From: Sphaerisporangium fuscum
Lineage (GTDB): Bacteria; Actinomycetota; Actinomycetes; Streptosporangiales; Streptosporangiaceae
Direction of reading: 5' to 3'
Assembly: GCF_018531465.1 (NCBI RefSeq)
Contig: NZ_JAHDTF010000039.1
Span: 1-64,000, forward strand
Length of the DNA stretch: 64,000 nt
Shown here: in pieces, positions 7,507 to 16,314 of the stretch
Layout of the letters: the number at the start of each line of letters is the position of its first letter
Numbering within the stretch: the stretch's first letter is position 1
Program-made: the position numbers and the translations under genes
Notes under the pieces: generated by a model
Databases searched by the model: none
Told to the model about the DNA's origin: nothing
What the model saw: the letters and a program-made list of their open reading frames with translations, nothing else

Positions 7507-9798
7507 TCAGCCCTCCTGCAGGGCCGACCAGATCGCCGACGGGGTGATCGGGGTGGCGACGACGCGGTGGGCGATCTCGGGGAGCGCGGCGGCGACGGCG
7601 TTGCCGATGGCCGCCGGCGGGCTGATCGTGCCCGCCTCCCCCACGCCCTTCATGCCGCCGGGGGTCAGCGGGGACGGCGTCTCCAGCAGCTCCAGCCGGA
7701 TGTCCGGCACCTCACGCGTGGTGGGCCACAGGTACTCGGCCGACGGTTGCCCCTCGGCGGAGTAGGCGACCTCCTCGGTCAGCGCCATGCCGATGCCCTG
7801 CGCGATGCCGCCGTAAAGCTGGCCCTCCACGATGTCGGGGTTGACGACCACTCCGCAGTCGTTGACCGCCCAGTACCCCTCCACCTCGACGGCCCCGGTG
7901 TCCGGGTCGACGGCGACGGCCGCCGCGTGCGCGCCGTAGGCGTAGGTGTAGGCCGACGGGTCGTACGTCGCCCGCTCCTCCAGGCCGGGCGAGACGCCTT
8001 CCGGCAGGTCCCAGCCCCGCCACGCCGAGGTGGCGATCTCCGCCAGCGTCCGGCCGGCCTCCGGGTCGCCCTTCACGTGCACGACCTGCCCGTCGATCTC
8101 GATGTCGTCGGCGGACGCCTCCAGCTGGTGGGCGGCGATGGCCACGATCTTCTCGCGCAGCCGCTCCGCGGCCTGGGTGAGGGCCGCGCCGCCGATGGTC
8201 AGTGAACGGCTCGCGATCGACCCGATCGAGGAGTACGGCGTGGCGGCGGTGTCGCCCAGCACCACCCGCACCTTCGACAGCGGCACGCCCATCCGGTCGG
8301 CGGCGAGCTGGGCGAGGGAGGTCTCGATGCCCTGGCCGATGACCGCGACCCCGGACCACACCACGACGGAGGCGTCCTGTTCCATGCGCACGGTCGCGGT
8401 CTCGTAGCCTCCCGCCTGGATGCCCATCGCCTTCATGTCCTGGGACGGCCCGAGGCCGGTGGCCTCCACGTGGCAGGAGTACCCGACGCCGCGCCGGCGC
8501 CCGTCCCGCGCCGCCGTCCCCTCCTCCACCAGGTCGCGCAGCACGCGCAGCGCCCGGGGGTAGTCGCCGGAGTCGTAGGTCTGCCAGGTGCGCGAGGTGA
8601 AGGGGAGCTCGCCGGGCCCGATCATGTTGCGCAGCCGCAGCTCGACCGGGTCCTCCCCCAGACGCCGGGCGGCCTCGTCGACCAGCCGTTCCCGCGTCCA
8701 GGTGCCCTCCGGCTGCCCGAACCCCCGGTACGAACCCGTGGGCGTCGTGGTCGTGACGGCCGCGCGCAGCCGTACGCCGACCTTGTCGAAGCGGTACGGC
8801 CCGGGGAGCGTGGTGGCCGTCACCGCCAGCGGGGAGATGCCGACGTTGGACGGGTGCGCGCCGAGGTCGCCGACGATGTCGCAGTGCAGGGCGAGGAAGC
8901 GCCCTTCGGCGTCCAGCGCCAGCCGGGCCCGGTGGACGGCGTCGCGCGCCGGGAGCGTCGCGGCGAGATGGTCGGACCGGGGCTCGGTCCACTTCACCGG
9001 CCGCCCGAGGCGCATCGCGGCCAGGCAGACCAGCACCTCGTCGGGGTAGAGGTGCTCCTTGGCGCCGAACCCTCCCCCGACGTCGCAGCCGATGACCCGC
9101 ACACGGTCGAACGACAGGCCGAGGGCCTCGGCGGCGTGGTCGCGCACGTGGTGGGGGGCCTGCGTCGCGGCCCACAGGGTGAGCACGTCGTCGGCGTACG
9201 ACGCCACCACCCCGCGCGGCTCGATCGGGGCGGGCGTCGCCCGGCCGATCGTGAACTCCATCTCCACGACGTGGGTGGCGCCCGCGATCGCCTCCTCGCA
9301 GTCGGCGTCGCCGAGGGTGAAGTCGGCGACCAGGTTGGTGCCCCACTCCGGGTACAGCAGGGGCGCGCCGTCGGCGAGCGCCCGCTCGGCCCCGATCACG
9401 GCGGGCAGCTCGTCGAACTCCAGCTCCAGCAGCCCGAGGGCGTCCTCGGCGGCGGCCTCGGTGCCGGCGACGACGACGGCGACCGGCTGCCCGGCGTACC
9501 GGACGATCTCGTCCAGCACGGGGTACGACAGGTGGCGCTGGCCGGGGGCGAGCGTCACGCAGGGCAGGCGCACCCCGTCGGCGTCGCCGGGGGTGACGAC
9601 GTCGAGCGCGCCGGCGGCGCGGGCGGCCGTCCCGTCGCACCCGGTGAGCCGCGCGTGCGCGACCGGGCTGCGCGCCACCGCCGCGTACACCATGCCCGGC
9701 AGGCGGACCTTGCCGACGAATCGCCCGGACCCGGTCAGCAGCCGGGCGTCCTCGCGGCGAGGGGTGCGGGCACCGATGTACGAAGGGCCGTCAGCCAT
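7507..9798 (-). CDS. Xanthine dehydrogenase/aldehyde oxidase family molybdenum subunit, orphan
   Basis: A 763-residue molybdopterin-binding large subunit. The N-terminal hammerhead part begins IGARTPRREDARLLTG; molybdenum-cofactor motifs include GGGFGAKEH, SYRGFGQPEG and GQGIETSLAQ. The catalytic glutamate is Glu721 in KGVGEAGTI. The signature SYRGFG is of the xanthine dehydrogenase/aldehyde oxidase type; the CO dehydrogenase loop with the Cu-binding Cys (AYxCSFR) is absent. Such subunits normally sit with FAD and 2Fe-2S subunit genes (M-S-L order). Neither is nearby: the neighbours are a regulator and an RHS gene. The enzyme must borrow partners from elsewhere or is decaying. Start taken at ATG 9798, where homology begins; an upstream in-frame extension of 28 residues has no family resemblance. 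Confidence 0.87.
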   Translation of the reverse strand: MADGPSYIGARTPRREDARLLTGSGRFVGKVRLPGMVYAAVARSPVAHARLTGCDGTAARAAGALDVVTPGDADGVRLPCVTLAPGQRHLSYPVLDEIVRYAGQPVAVVVAGTEAAAEDALGLLELEFDELPAVIGAERALADGAPLLYPEWGTNLVADFTLGDADCEEAIAGATHVVEMEFTIGRATPAPIEPRGVVASYADDVLTLWAATQAPHHVRDHAAEALGLSFDRVRVIGCDVGGGFGAKEHLYPDEVLVCLAAMRLGRPVKWTEPRSDHLAATLPARDAVHRARLALDAEGRFLALHCDIVGDLGAHPSNVGISPLAVTATTLPGPYRFDKVGVRLRAAVTTTTPTGSYRGFGQPEGTWTRERLVDEAARRLGEDPVELRLRNMIGPGELPFTSRTWQTYDSGDYPRALRVLRDLVEEGTAARDGRRRGVGYSCHVEATGLGPSQDMKAMGIQAGGYETATVRMEQDASVVVWSGVAVIGQGIETSLAQLAADRMGVPLSKVRVVLGDTAATPYSSIGSIASRSLTIGGAALTQAAERLREKIVAIAAHQLEASADDIEIDGQVVHVKGDPEAGRTLAEIATSAWRGWDLPEGVSPGLEERATYDPSAYTYAYGAHAAAVAVDPDTGAVEVEGYWAVNDCGVVVNPDIVEGQLYGGIAQGIGMALTEEVAYSAEGQPSAEYLWPTTREVPDIRLELLETPSPLTPGGMKGVGEAGTISPPAAIGNAVAAALPEIAHRVVATPITPSAIWSALQEG

Positions 9799-9977
9799 AG
9801 GCCCGATTGTGAGCGTCCCTGAGGGGTTCGCCAAGGACCTACCGGGAGGCGGGCCACCCCGCCCGCCCCGAAATTCCGACAAAAGCTGAAATATACGACT
9901 GCTATACGGCGCATGAACGCCCCGCGCTCACTCTGAGGCCGCTTGAAGAACCTTCCATGCCGATGGAGGTATGTGTC

Positions 9978-12900
9978 GTGTCGATAAGGACACGTCGGCG
10001 GCTCGGTGCGCTGACGCCGATGGTAGTGCTGACCCTGGCGGCCACCGCCCTCGTCCCGGCGCAGGCCTCGGCGCCGCCGGGCCGTGCGGCGGCGGCTCCC
10101 CCCGTGACCAGGGCCGCGAAGACCGGTTGCCCCGACGAGATGCAAGGAGAGGCCTCGGTCCGCCTGGCCGTGCGACTGTGCGGCAAGCGCATCAAGGTGA
10201 GCGACCTGACGACGGAGACCGACGAGTTCTACGTCAACCCGGACGGGACGACGACCCGGGAGCACCGCTACCGTCCGGTGCGCGTGCGGCGGGACGGCGG
10301 GTGGACGCCCGTGGACACCACACTGGTGGCCGGGCCCGACGGCTCGATCGCACCGAAGGCCGCGGCGATGGACGTGCGGTTCTCCGGTGGCGGCGACGGC
10401 CCGCTGGTGACGGCCATGGACGACGGGACGCGGCTACGGCTCGGCTCGCCGTTCGGCAGGCTCCCGGCCCCGGCATTGAACGGCTCCTCGGCGACCTACC
10501 CCGACGTGCTGCCGGGTGTCGACCTCGTGGTCACCGCCGACGTCGACGGCTTCGCGCAGAAACTCGTCGTCAAGGACCGCGCGGCGGCGGACGACCCGGC
10601 GTTGAAACGGGTCCGCTTCCCCGCCGCGATCGGCTCCGGCACGCTCTCGGCCGGCAGGCAGGGCGGGATCAGCGTCCTCACCCCCAAGGGCAAGGCCGTA
10701 TTCGTCGCCTCGGCCGCCGAGATGTGGGACCACGCCGAGGAGCAGGCGGCGGCGCGTCCCGGCGCCGGCGCCCCCCAGGCCGGCCTGACCGCCGCCCGGC
10801 CGGGCAGGCGCACGCTCATGGGCGCGGCCGTCAAGGGCGGCGCCCTGGAGGTCACCCCCGACCTCGCCATGCTGAAGGACCCGGCGACCACCTACCCGGT
10901 GACGATCGATCCCGGGTTCACCTCGACCAGGTCGAGCTGGACCTACGTCGAGTCGGCCTACCCGACGACGACCTACTGGAACTCCACCGACAACGCCCGC
11001 GTGGGGACCTCCGACGGCGGGTCGCACAAGGTGCGGTCGTTCTTCAACATGAACCTGTCGGGCATGGGCACCCGCAAGCACATCGTCTCGGCGACGTTCA
11101 ACGCCAAGGAGATCTGGGCCTGGAGCTGCACCGCCAAGCCCGTCGAGCTGCACCGCACGGCGGCGGTGACCTCCGGCACGAACTGGAACAACCAGCCCGC
11201 CTCCAACCTGTCGATCGGCTCCAAGAACGTGGCCTACGGCTGGTCGTCCAGCGGCCTCGGCGGCGCGTCGAGCTGCCCGTCGGCGTGGGTCGGCTGGGAC
11301 GTCACCAGCGCCCTGCAGGGGGTCATGGACAGCGGCGGCACCACGCTGACGCTGATGCTGAAGGCGACCAGCGAAACCGACAACTACTCGTGGAAGCGGT
11401 TCGAGAACAACCCGAACATCTCCATCACCTACAACACCGTGCCCGCCACGCCGACGGCCCAGTCGGTGACCCCGTGCGCGGTGTGCACCAGCCCCGCCGT
11501 GGTCGGCTCGGCCAGGCCGACGTTCAAGTCGGCGGTGTCCGATCCGGACGGCCAGGCGCTGCGCGCCGACTTCGAGGTCTGGGCCCCCGACCACGTCACC
11601 AAGCTCAGCTCGGGCTCGGTGTCGAACGTGTCCTCCGGCGCCACCGCCTCGTGGACGCCCTCGGCGAACCTCGCGAACGGCACCCAGCACTTCCGTGTCC
11701 GGACCTACGACGGCGTGGACTACAGCGCCTGGTCGGGCTGGTTCGTCTTCACCGTCGACACCGCCCCGCCGAAACCGCCCGCCGTCGACAGCACCGACTA
11801 CCCGGCCGACGACTGGGCGGGCGGCGCCGGGCGGCAGGGCCGGTTCACCATCACCCCACCCGGCACGGACGTCAGCACGCTGCTGTGGTCGTTCGACAAC
11901 GGCACCCAGCAGTCCGCGGCCAACTCCGGCACCCCGCTCACCGTCGCCTTCACCCCGGCGGCCAACGGCCCGCACACGATGACCGCCTGGCTGACGGACA
12001 AGGCCGGTAACACCTCGCCCGTGACGACCTACACGTTCTACGCCGGGCACTCGGCGGTCACCTCGCCGTCGGACGGGCAGGTCGCCTGGCGGCGTGTCGT
12101 GCTCGCCGCGCAGGCCGACGACGGGATGAACGCCGTCACCTTCGCCTACCGCAGGGGCTCGGCCGACAGCTGGCACCAGATCCCGGCCGCCGACGTTCGC
12201 GTCAAGGCGAGCGGGGCCGCGGTGACCTGGCCGGTCGCCATGACCTCCGGCCGCTCACCCGAGCTGACCTGGGACGCCACGCACACCCTCACCACCGACG
12301 GCACCGTCGACATCCGGGCGGAGTTCGCCGCCTCCACCGGCACGGCGTACTCCAAGGCGGTGCAGCTGACGGTGGACCGCGACGCGGAGGGGGCCGCCAC
12401 CCAGCCCCTCGGCCCCGGCGTGGTCAACCTGCAGACCGGCGACTTCCAGTTCTCCGCGATCGAGGCCACGGCGTTCGGGGTGAGCGTGATCCGCTCGTTC
12501 TCCTCCCGGCAGCCGAAGGCGGGCGCGGCGCAGGAGGGCATGGCGCCGATCTTCGGGTCCGCCTGGACGGCCAGCGGGCTCGCCCAGACGTCCTCCTCGG
12601 CCTACAGCGGCCTGAAGGTCACCTCGGCGACGTCGGTGGAGCTCACGACCGCCGAGGACCTCGCCGCCACCGGCTTCACCAAGAACGCCGACGGCTCCTT
12701 CACCCCGCAGCCCGACGCCCCCCAGCTGGAGCTGACGTACGCCTCGGGCGGCGACCGCTACACGCTGACCGACAAGAACACCGGTGACCAGACCGTCTTC
12801 GAGAAGGTCGCCCCCTCCGCCACCGGCTACGTGGTGCGCGGGGTGTACCCGCCGGTGTCCAAGGCGAGCACGGTGTTCGTCTACGACCGGGTGAGCGGCA

Positions 12901-15900
12901 CGGACGGGACGACCGTGGCCCGGCCGACACGGATCATCGCCCCGACCAGCGCGCTCTCCTCGCAGACGGCCTGCGACGTCGACTCCGTGGCCGCCCTGCC
13001 CAAGGGGTGCCGGGTGCTGAACCTGACCTACGCCACGGCGACCACGGCCGCCGGTTCGCAGCTCGGCGACGTCGCGGGGCAGCTCAAGCGGATCAGCCTG
13101 TGGGAGGGCGGCTCGGCCGAGAAGGTGAAGGCCGAGTACCGCTACGACGCGGCCGGGCAGCTGCGCGAGGCGGCCGAGGGCCCGGCGGTCACCACCTACG
13201 ACTACGACACGGCGGGACGCGTGGTCAAGACGACCCCGCCGGGCGAGCTGCCGTGGACGTTCACCTACGGCAAGGCCGGCAACGCCGACACCACCAGTGA
13301 CGGCATGCTCCTCGCGGCCTCCCGTCCGGCCCTGCAGCCGGGCAGCGCCACCCAGGTGAGCGGCACCGCGACCAGCTCGGTCGTGTACGACGTGCCGGTC
13401 AGCGGCACCGGAGCGCCGTACGCCATGGGTGAGGGCGACGTGGCGGCGTGGGACCAGGGCGACGCCCCGGCCGACGCGACCGCCGTGTTCCCGGCCGACC
13501 AGGTGCCGGCGTCCGCCACCGGTCGGGGCGCCCTGGCCTCGGGCGACTACCGGCGGGCCACCGTGCACTACCTGGACGCCGCCGGGCGCGAGGTGAACAA
13601 GGCCGAACCCGGCGGGTACGTCAGCGCCACCCAGTACGACGCCAACGGCGACATCGTGCGGCAGCTCTCGGCGGCCAACCGGGCGCTCGCGCTCGGCCAG
13701 GGCGCCCGTGCCGGGCAGGACCTGTCCGACCTCGGGCTGCTCAACAGCACGACGGCGCAGCGCGCCCGGGTGCTGTCCACCGAGTCGGTCCACAGCGCCG
13801 ACGGCCAGCGGCTGGAGGCGGAGTTCGGCCCGCTGCACCTGGTGACGCTGGAGCACGCGGCGGCAGCGCAGGGATCGCTGCCGGAGATCGCCGCGGGCAC
13901 GGCCGTACCGGCGCGGCGGCACACCGCCAGCGTCTTCGACGAGGGCCGGCCCACCGACGGCTCGGCCAAGGTGGAGAACCTCGTCACCACCGAGACCGTG
14001 GGCGCGTCGCTGCCGGGCAGGACCGCCGACGCCGACACCCGCACCACCAAGTACTCCTATGACTGGGTGAAGGGCCTGGCGACCAGGACCGTCACCGACC
14101 CCGGCGGCCTCGACATCACCAAGATCACGGCCTACGACGGCGAGGGCCGCACGATCGAGACGCGGATGCCGAAGTCCAACGGGACGGACGCGGGCACGAC
14201 CTACCGCGAGTACTACACCGCCGACGGGTCGGGCACCTGCGGCGCCAAGCCGGAGTGGGCCGGGCTGCTGTGCCGCACCGGACCCAAGTCGGCCACCTCG
14301 GGCGGCGGCGCCAACCCCGGTGAGCTGGTCACCAAGGTGTACACCTACACCACCGGCGGCGAGATCGCCTCGGTCGCCGAGACCGCCAACGGCGTCACCC
14401 GGACCACCACCACGACCTACGACGACAACGGGCGGGTCTCCAGGACGACCGTCACGGGCGGCGCGGGCGAGGCGGTGCCGGAGGTGTCGGCCGAGTACGA
14501 CACAAACGGAAACCCTGTGCGGACGACGGCGTCCAACGGCACGGCCATCGTCAGGGAGTACGACGCCCTGGGCCGGCAGATTTCCTACACCGACGCCGAC
14601 GGCGGCGTCACCAGGGTCCAGTACGACGCGCTCGACCGGGTCGTGAAGCGGTCCGACAGCGTGCCGTCCTCCACCACGTACGTCTACGACACCGCCAAGG
14701 AGCCGCGCGGCCTGGTCACCGGCATGACCGACTCGGTCGCGGGCTCGTTCGCGGCGCAGTACGACGCCGACGGCGCGGTGGCGCGCGAGGACCTGCCGGG
14801 CGGGGTGTCCTACTCGGTGATCCGCGACCAGACCGGGTCGCCCAGGTGGCGCGGGTACCAGACCTCGGCGGGCACACGCCTGCTGGACGACGGCGTGACC
14901 TGGTCGGTGCACGGCCAGCAGCTCAGCCACAACGGCGTGTCGGCGCAGACCATCGGCTACGACGCGGCGGGCAGGATCAGCGAGCTGAGCGACACCTTCG
15001 GCTCCGCCTGCGTCAGGCGGACCTACGGGTACGACGCGAACTCCAACCGGACCGGTTACGGCTCGGTGCCCTGCTCCGGGCCCGGCGGGTCGGTGGGCGC
15101 GCACGCCTACGACACCGGGGACCGGCTGGTGGACGCGGGGTACTCCTACGACGAGTTCGGCCGGACGAAGCGGACCCCGGCCGGGGAGAAGTACGAGTAC
15201 TACAGCACCGACCTGGCGCGCTCGATCGTCTCGGCGGCGGGCGACATGCGTCAGACCTGGGAGCTGGACCCGCAGCTGCGGCGCCGGCAGACCACCGTCG
15301 AGCAGCTCGGCGGCGGCACGTGGACGACCGCTCTGAAGCGGATCGACCACTTCGACGCCGACGACGACACCCCCTCCTGGACGGTGGAGAACACCGCCAC
15401 CGGGGCCGTCACCCGTGACGTCAGCGCCATCAGCGGCGGTTTCACGGCCACCACCTCGGCGAGCGGTGACGTGCGGCTGCAGCTGACCAACCTGCACGAC
15501 GACGTCAACGTGGTGTACGACCTCGCCACCGGTACCCCGACGGTGCTGGACTTCGACGAGTTCGGGAACCCGCGGGCGGGGCAGCCCGCCGCCCGGTACG
15601 GCTGGCACGGCGCGGCGCAACGCGAGGCCGGCACCCCGGACGGCTCACTGCTGATGGGGGTCCGTCTCTACCAGCCGAAGCTGGGCCGGTTCCTGCAGAC
15701 CGACCCGGTGCCGGGCGGTGGCGACAACGCCTACGACTACGCCGGGCAGTCACCGACCAGCAACGCCGACCTCGACGGCCGCAAGTGGTGGTGGTGCACG
15801 AACTTCTGGCACTTCGCCTTCAACCACTGCGGGATGTACAGCATCAAGTACCACGGCTCCTGGCGGCCGGTGTACTGGGTGCGCACCCCCGGAGGCTGGT

Positions 15901-16160
15901 GGGTGCGAGGCGTGTACTACGACTACTGCACCAGCTCACCCGACCGGCCTCTGGGGTTCGACTTCCGCAGCGCCTGCATGATGCACGACTACGGCTACGC
16001 GCTGCTGGGATCGCACTACCTGCGCAACAAGCACGAAGTCGACTACGTCTTCTACTACGTCCTGTACTGGGGCGTCTGTTCCAAGTACTTCTTCAAGGGA
16101 GTCTGCCGAGGCATCGCCTACAAGTACTTCCTGGCGGTGTGGTACTTCGGCAAGGTCTGA
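9978..16160 (+). CDS. Secreted RHS-repeat polymorphic toxin with C-terminal phospholipase A2-like domain
   Basis: A 2060-residue protein. The GTG at 9978 follows GGAGGT (9965-9970) at ideal spacing; an ATG at 9957 would add seven residues. After a signal peptide (basic RTRRR, hydrophobic stretch, AQASA) come a beta-rich DNRLRE-type domain (~315-486), Ig/FN3-like domains (~490-800) and RHS/YD repeats (~1050-1865) with motifs such as YDTAGRVVK, YDALGRQIS and YDAAGRIS. The RHS core signature VRLYQPKLGRFLQTDP is at ~1894-1909. RHS shells wrap and release a variable C-terminal toxin. Here the last ~127 residues are rich in Trp, Tyr and Cys and carry PLGFDFRSACMMHDYGY, the prokaryotic phospholipase A2 active-site helix with the His2003-Asp2004 dyad. 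The predicted action is hydrolysis of target membrane phospholipids. No immunity-like gene follows; the next gene is a regulator. Confidence 0.88.
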   Translation: MSIRTRRRLGALTPMVVLTLAATALVPAQASAPPGRAAAAPPVTRAAKTGCPDEMQGEASVRLAVRLCGKRIKVSDLTTETDEFYVNPDGTTTREHRYRPVRVRRDGGWTPVDTTLVAGPDGSIAPKAAAMDVRFSGGGDGPLVTAMDDGTRLRLGSPFGRLPAPALNGSSATYPDVLPGVDLVVTADVDGFAQKLVVKDRAAADDPALKRVRFPAAIGSGTLSAGRQGGISVLTPKGKAVFVASAAEMWDHAEEQAAARPGAGAPQAGLTAARPGRRTLMGAAVKGGALEVTPDLAMLKDPATTYPVTIDPGFTSTRSSWTYVESAYPTTTYWNSTDNARVGTSDGGSHKVRSFFNMNLSGMGTRKHIVSATFNAKEIWAWSCTAKPVELHRTAAVTSGTNWNNQPASNLSIGSKNVAYGWSSSGLGGASSCPSAWVGWDVTSALQGVMDSGGTTLTLMLKATSETDNYSWKRFENNPNISITYNTVPATPTAQSVTPCAVCTSPAVVGSARPTFKSAVSDPDGQALRADFEVWAPDHVTKLSSGSVSNVSSGATASWTPSANLANGTQHFRVRTYDGVDYSAWSGWFVFTVDTAPPKPPAVDSTDYPADDWAGGAGRQGRFTITPPGTDVSTLLWSFDNGTQQSAANSGTPLTVAFTPAANGPHTMTAWLTDKAGNTSPVTTYTFYAGHSAVTSPSDGQVAWRRVVLAAQADDGMNAVTFAYRRGSADSWHQIPAADVRVKASGAAVTWPVAMTSGRSPELTWDATHTLTTDGTVDIRAEFAASTGTAYSKAVQLTVDRDAEGAATQPLGPGVVNLQTGDFQFSAIEATAFGVSVIRSFSSRQPKAGAAQEGMAPIFGSAWTASGLAQTSSSAYSGLKVTSATSVELTTAEDLAATGFTKNADGSFTPQPDAPQLELTYASGGDRYTLTDKNTGDQTVFEKVAPSATGYVVRGVYPPVSKASTVFVYDRVSGTDGTTVARPTRIIAPTSALSSQTACDVDSVAALPKGCRVLNLTYATATTAAGSQLGDVAGQLKRISLWEGGSAEKVKAEYRYDAAGQLREAAEGPAVTTYDYDTAGRVVKTTPPGELPWTFTYGKAGNADTTSDGMLLAASRPALQPGSATQVSGTATSSVVYDVPVSGTGAPYAMGEGDVAAWDQGDAPADATAVFPADQVPASATGRGALASGDYRRATVHYLDAAGREVNKAEPGGYVSATQYDANGDIVRQLSAANRALALGQGARAGQDLSDLGLLNSTTAQRARVLSTESVHSADGQRLEAEFGPLHLVTLEHAAAAQGSLPEIAAGTAVPARRHTASVFDEGRPTDGSAKVENLVTTETVGASLPGRTADADTRTTKYSYDWVKGLATRTVTDPGGLDITKITAYDGEGRTIETRMPKSNGTDAGTTYREYYTADGSGTCGAKPEWAGLLCRTGPKSATSGGGANPGELVTKVYTYTTGGEIASVAETANGVTRTTTTTYDDNGRVSRTTVTGGAGEAVPEVSAEYDTNGNPVRTTASNGTAIVREYDALGRQISYTDADGGVTRVQYDALDRVVKRSDSVPSSTTYVYDTAKEPRGLVTGMTDSVAGSFAAQYDADGAVAREDLPGGVSYSVIRDQTGSPRWRGYQTSAGTRLLDDGVTWSVHGQQLSHNGVSAQTIGYDAAGRISELSDTFGSACVRRTYGYDANSNRTGYGSVPCSGPGGSVGAHAYDTGDRLVDAGYSYDEFGRTKRTPAGEKYEYYSTDLARSIVSAAGDMRQTWELDPQLRRRQTTVEQLGGGTWTTALKRIDHFDADDDTPSWTVENTATGAVTRDVSAISGGFTATTSASGDVRLQLTNLHDDVNVVYDLATGTPTVLDFDEFGNPRAGQPAARYGWHGAAQREAGTPDGSLLMGVRLYQPKLGRFLQTDPVPGGGDNAYDYAGQSPTSNADLDGRKWWWCTNFWHFAFNHCGMYSIKYHGSWRPVYWVRTPGGWWVRGVYYDYCTSSPDRPLGFDFRSACMMHDYGYALLGSHYLRNKHEVDYVFYYVLYWGVCSKYFFKGVCRGIAYKYFLAVWYFGKV

Positions 16161-16182
16161 TCACCTGACCGCTCCAGGCCCT

Positions 16183-16212
16183 GGCCGGACTCCGTCCCCG
16201 ACGGGTCCGGCC
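16183..16212 (+). terminator. Terminator after the RHS toxin gene
   Basis: GGCCGGAC pairs with GTCCGGCC, and inside it CCGTC pairs with GACGG across a CCC loop with a one-base bulge. It starts 22 nt after the stop and separates the toxin transcript from the downstream regulator. Confidence 0.68.
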
Positions 16213-16314
16213 GGTGGCCATGTCCTTGACGGACCCGGTCCATGGATGTTGACGTTCGGTGGCGAATCGTGGACATTGTGATCGAACGTGATCATTTATG
16301 GCGCGGAGTGCCCG

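Noticed and set aside
7507..9798. Carbon monoxide dehydrogenase large subunit
   Set aside because: The AYxCSFR copper-binding loop is absent (SYRGFG instead) and coxM/coxS are missing.
12255..15620. 1121-codon open frame on the minus strand
   Set aside because: It lies wholly inside the RHS gene, is Arg/Gly/Val-rich without motifs, and results from the high GC codon bias opposite a real gene.
16161..16314. An immunity gene hidden in the gap after the RHS toxin
   Set aside because: The 154 bp hold a terminator and a promoter-like dyad; no frame of useful length with a ribosome site.
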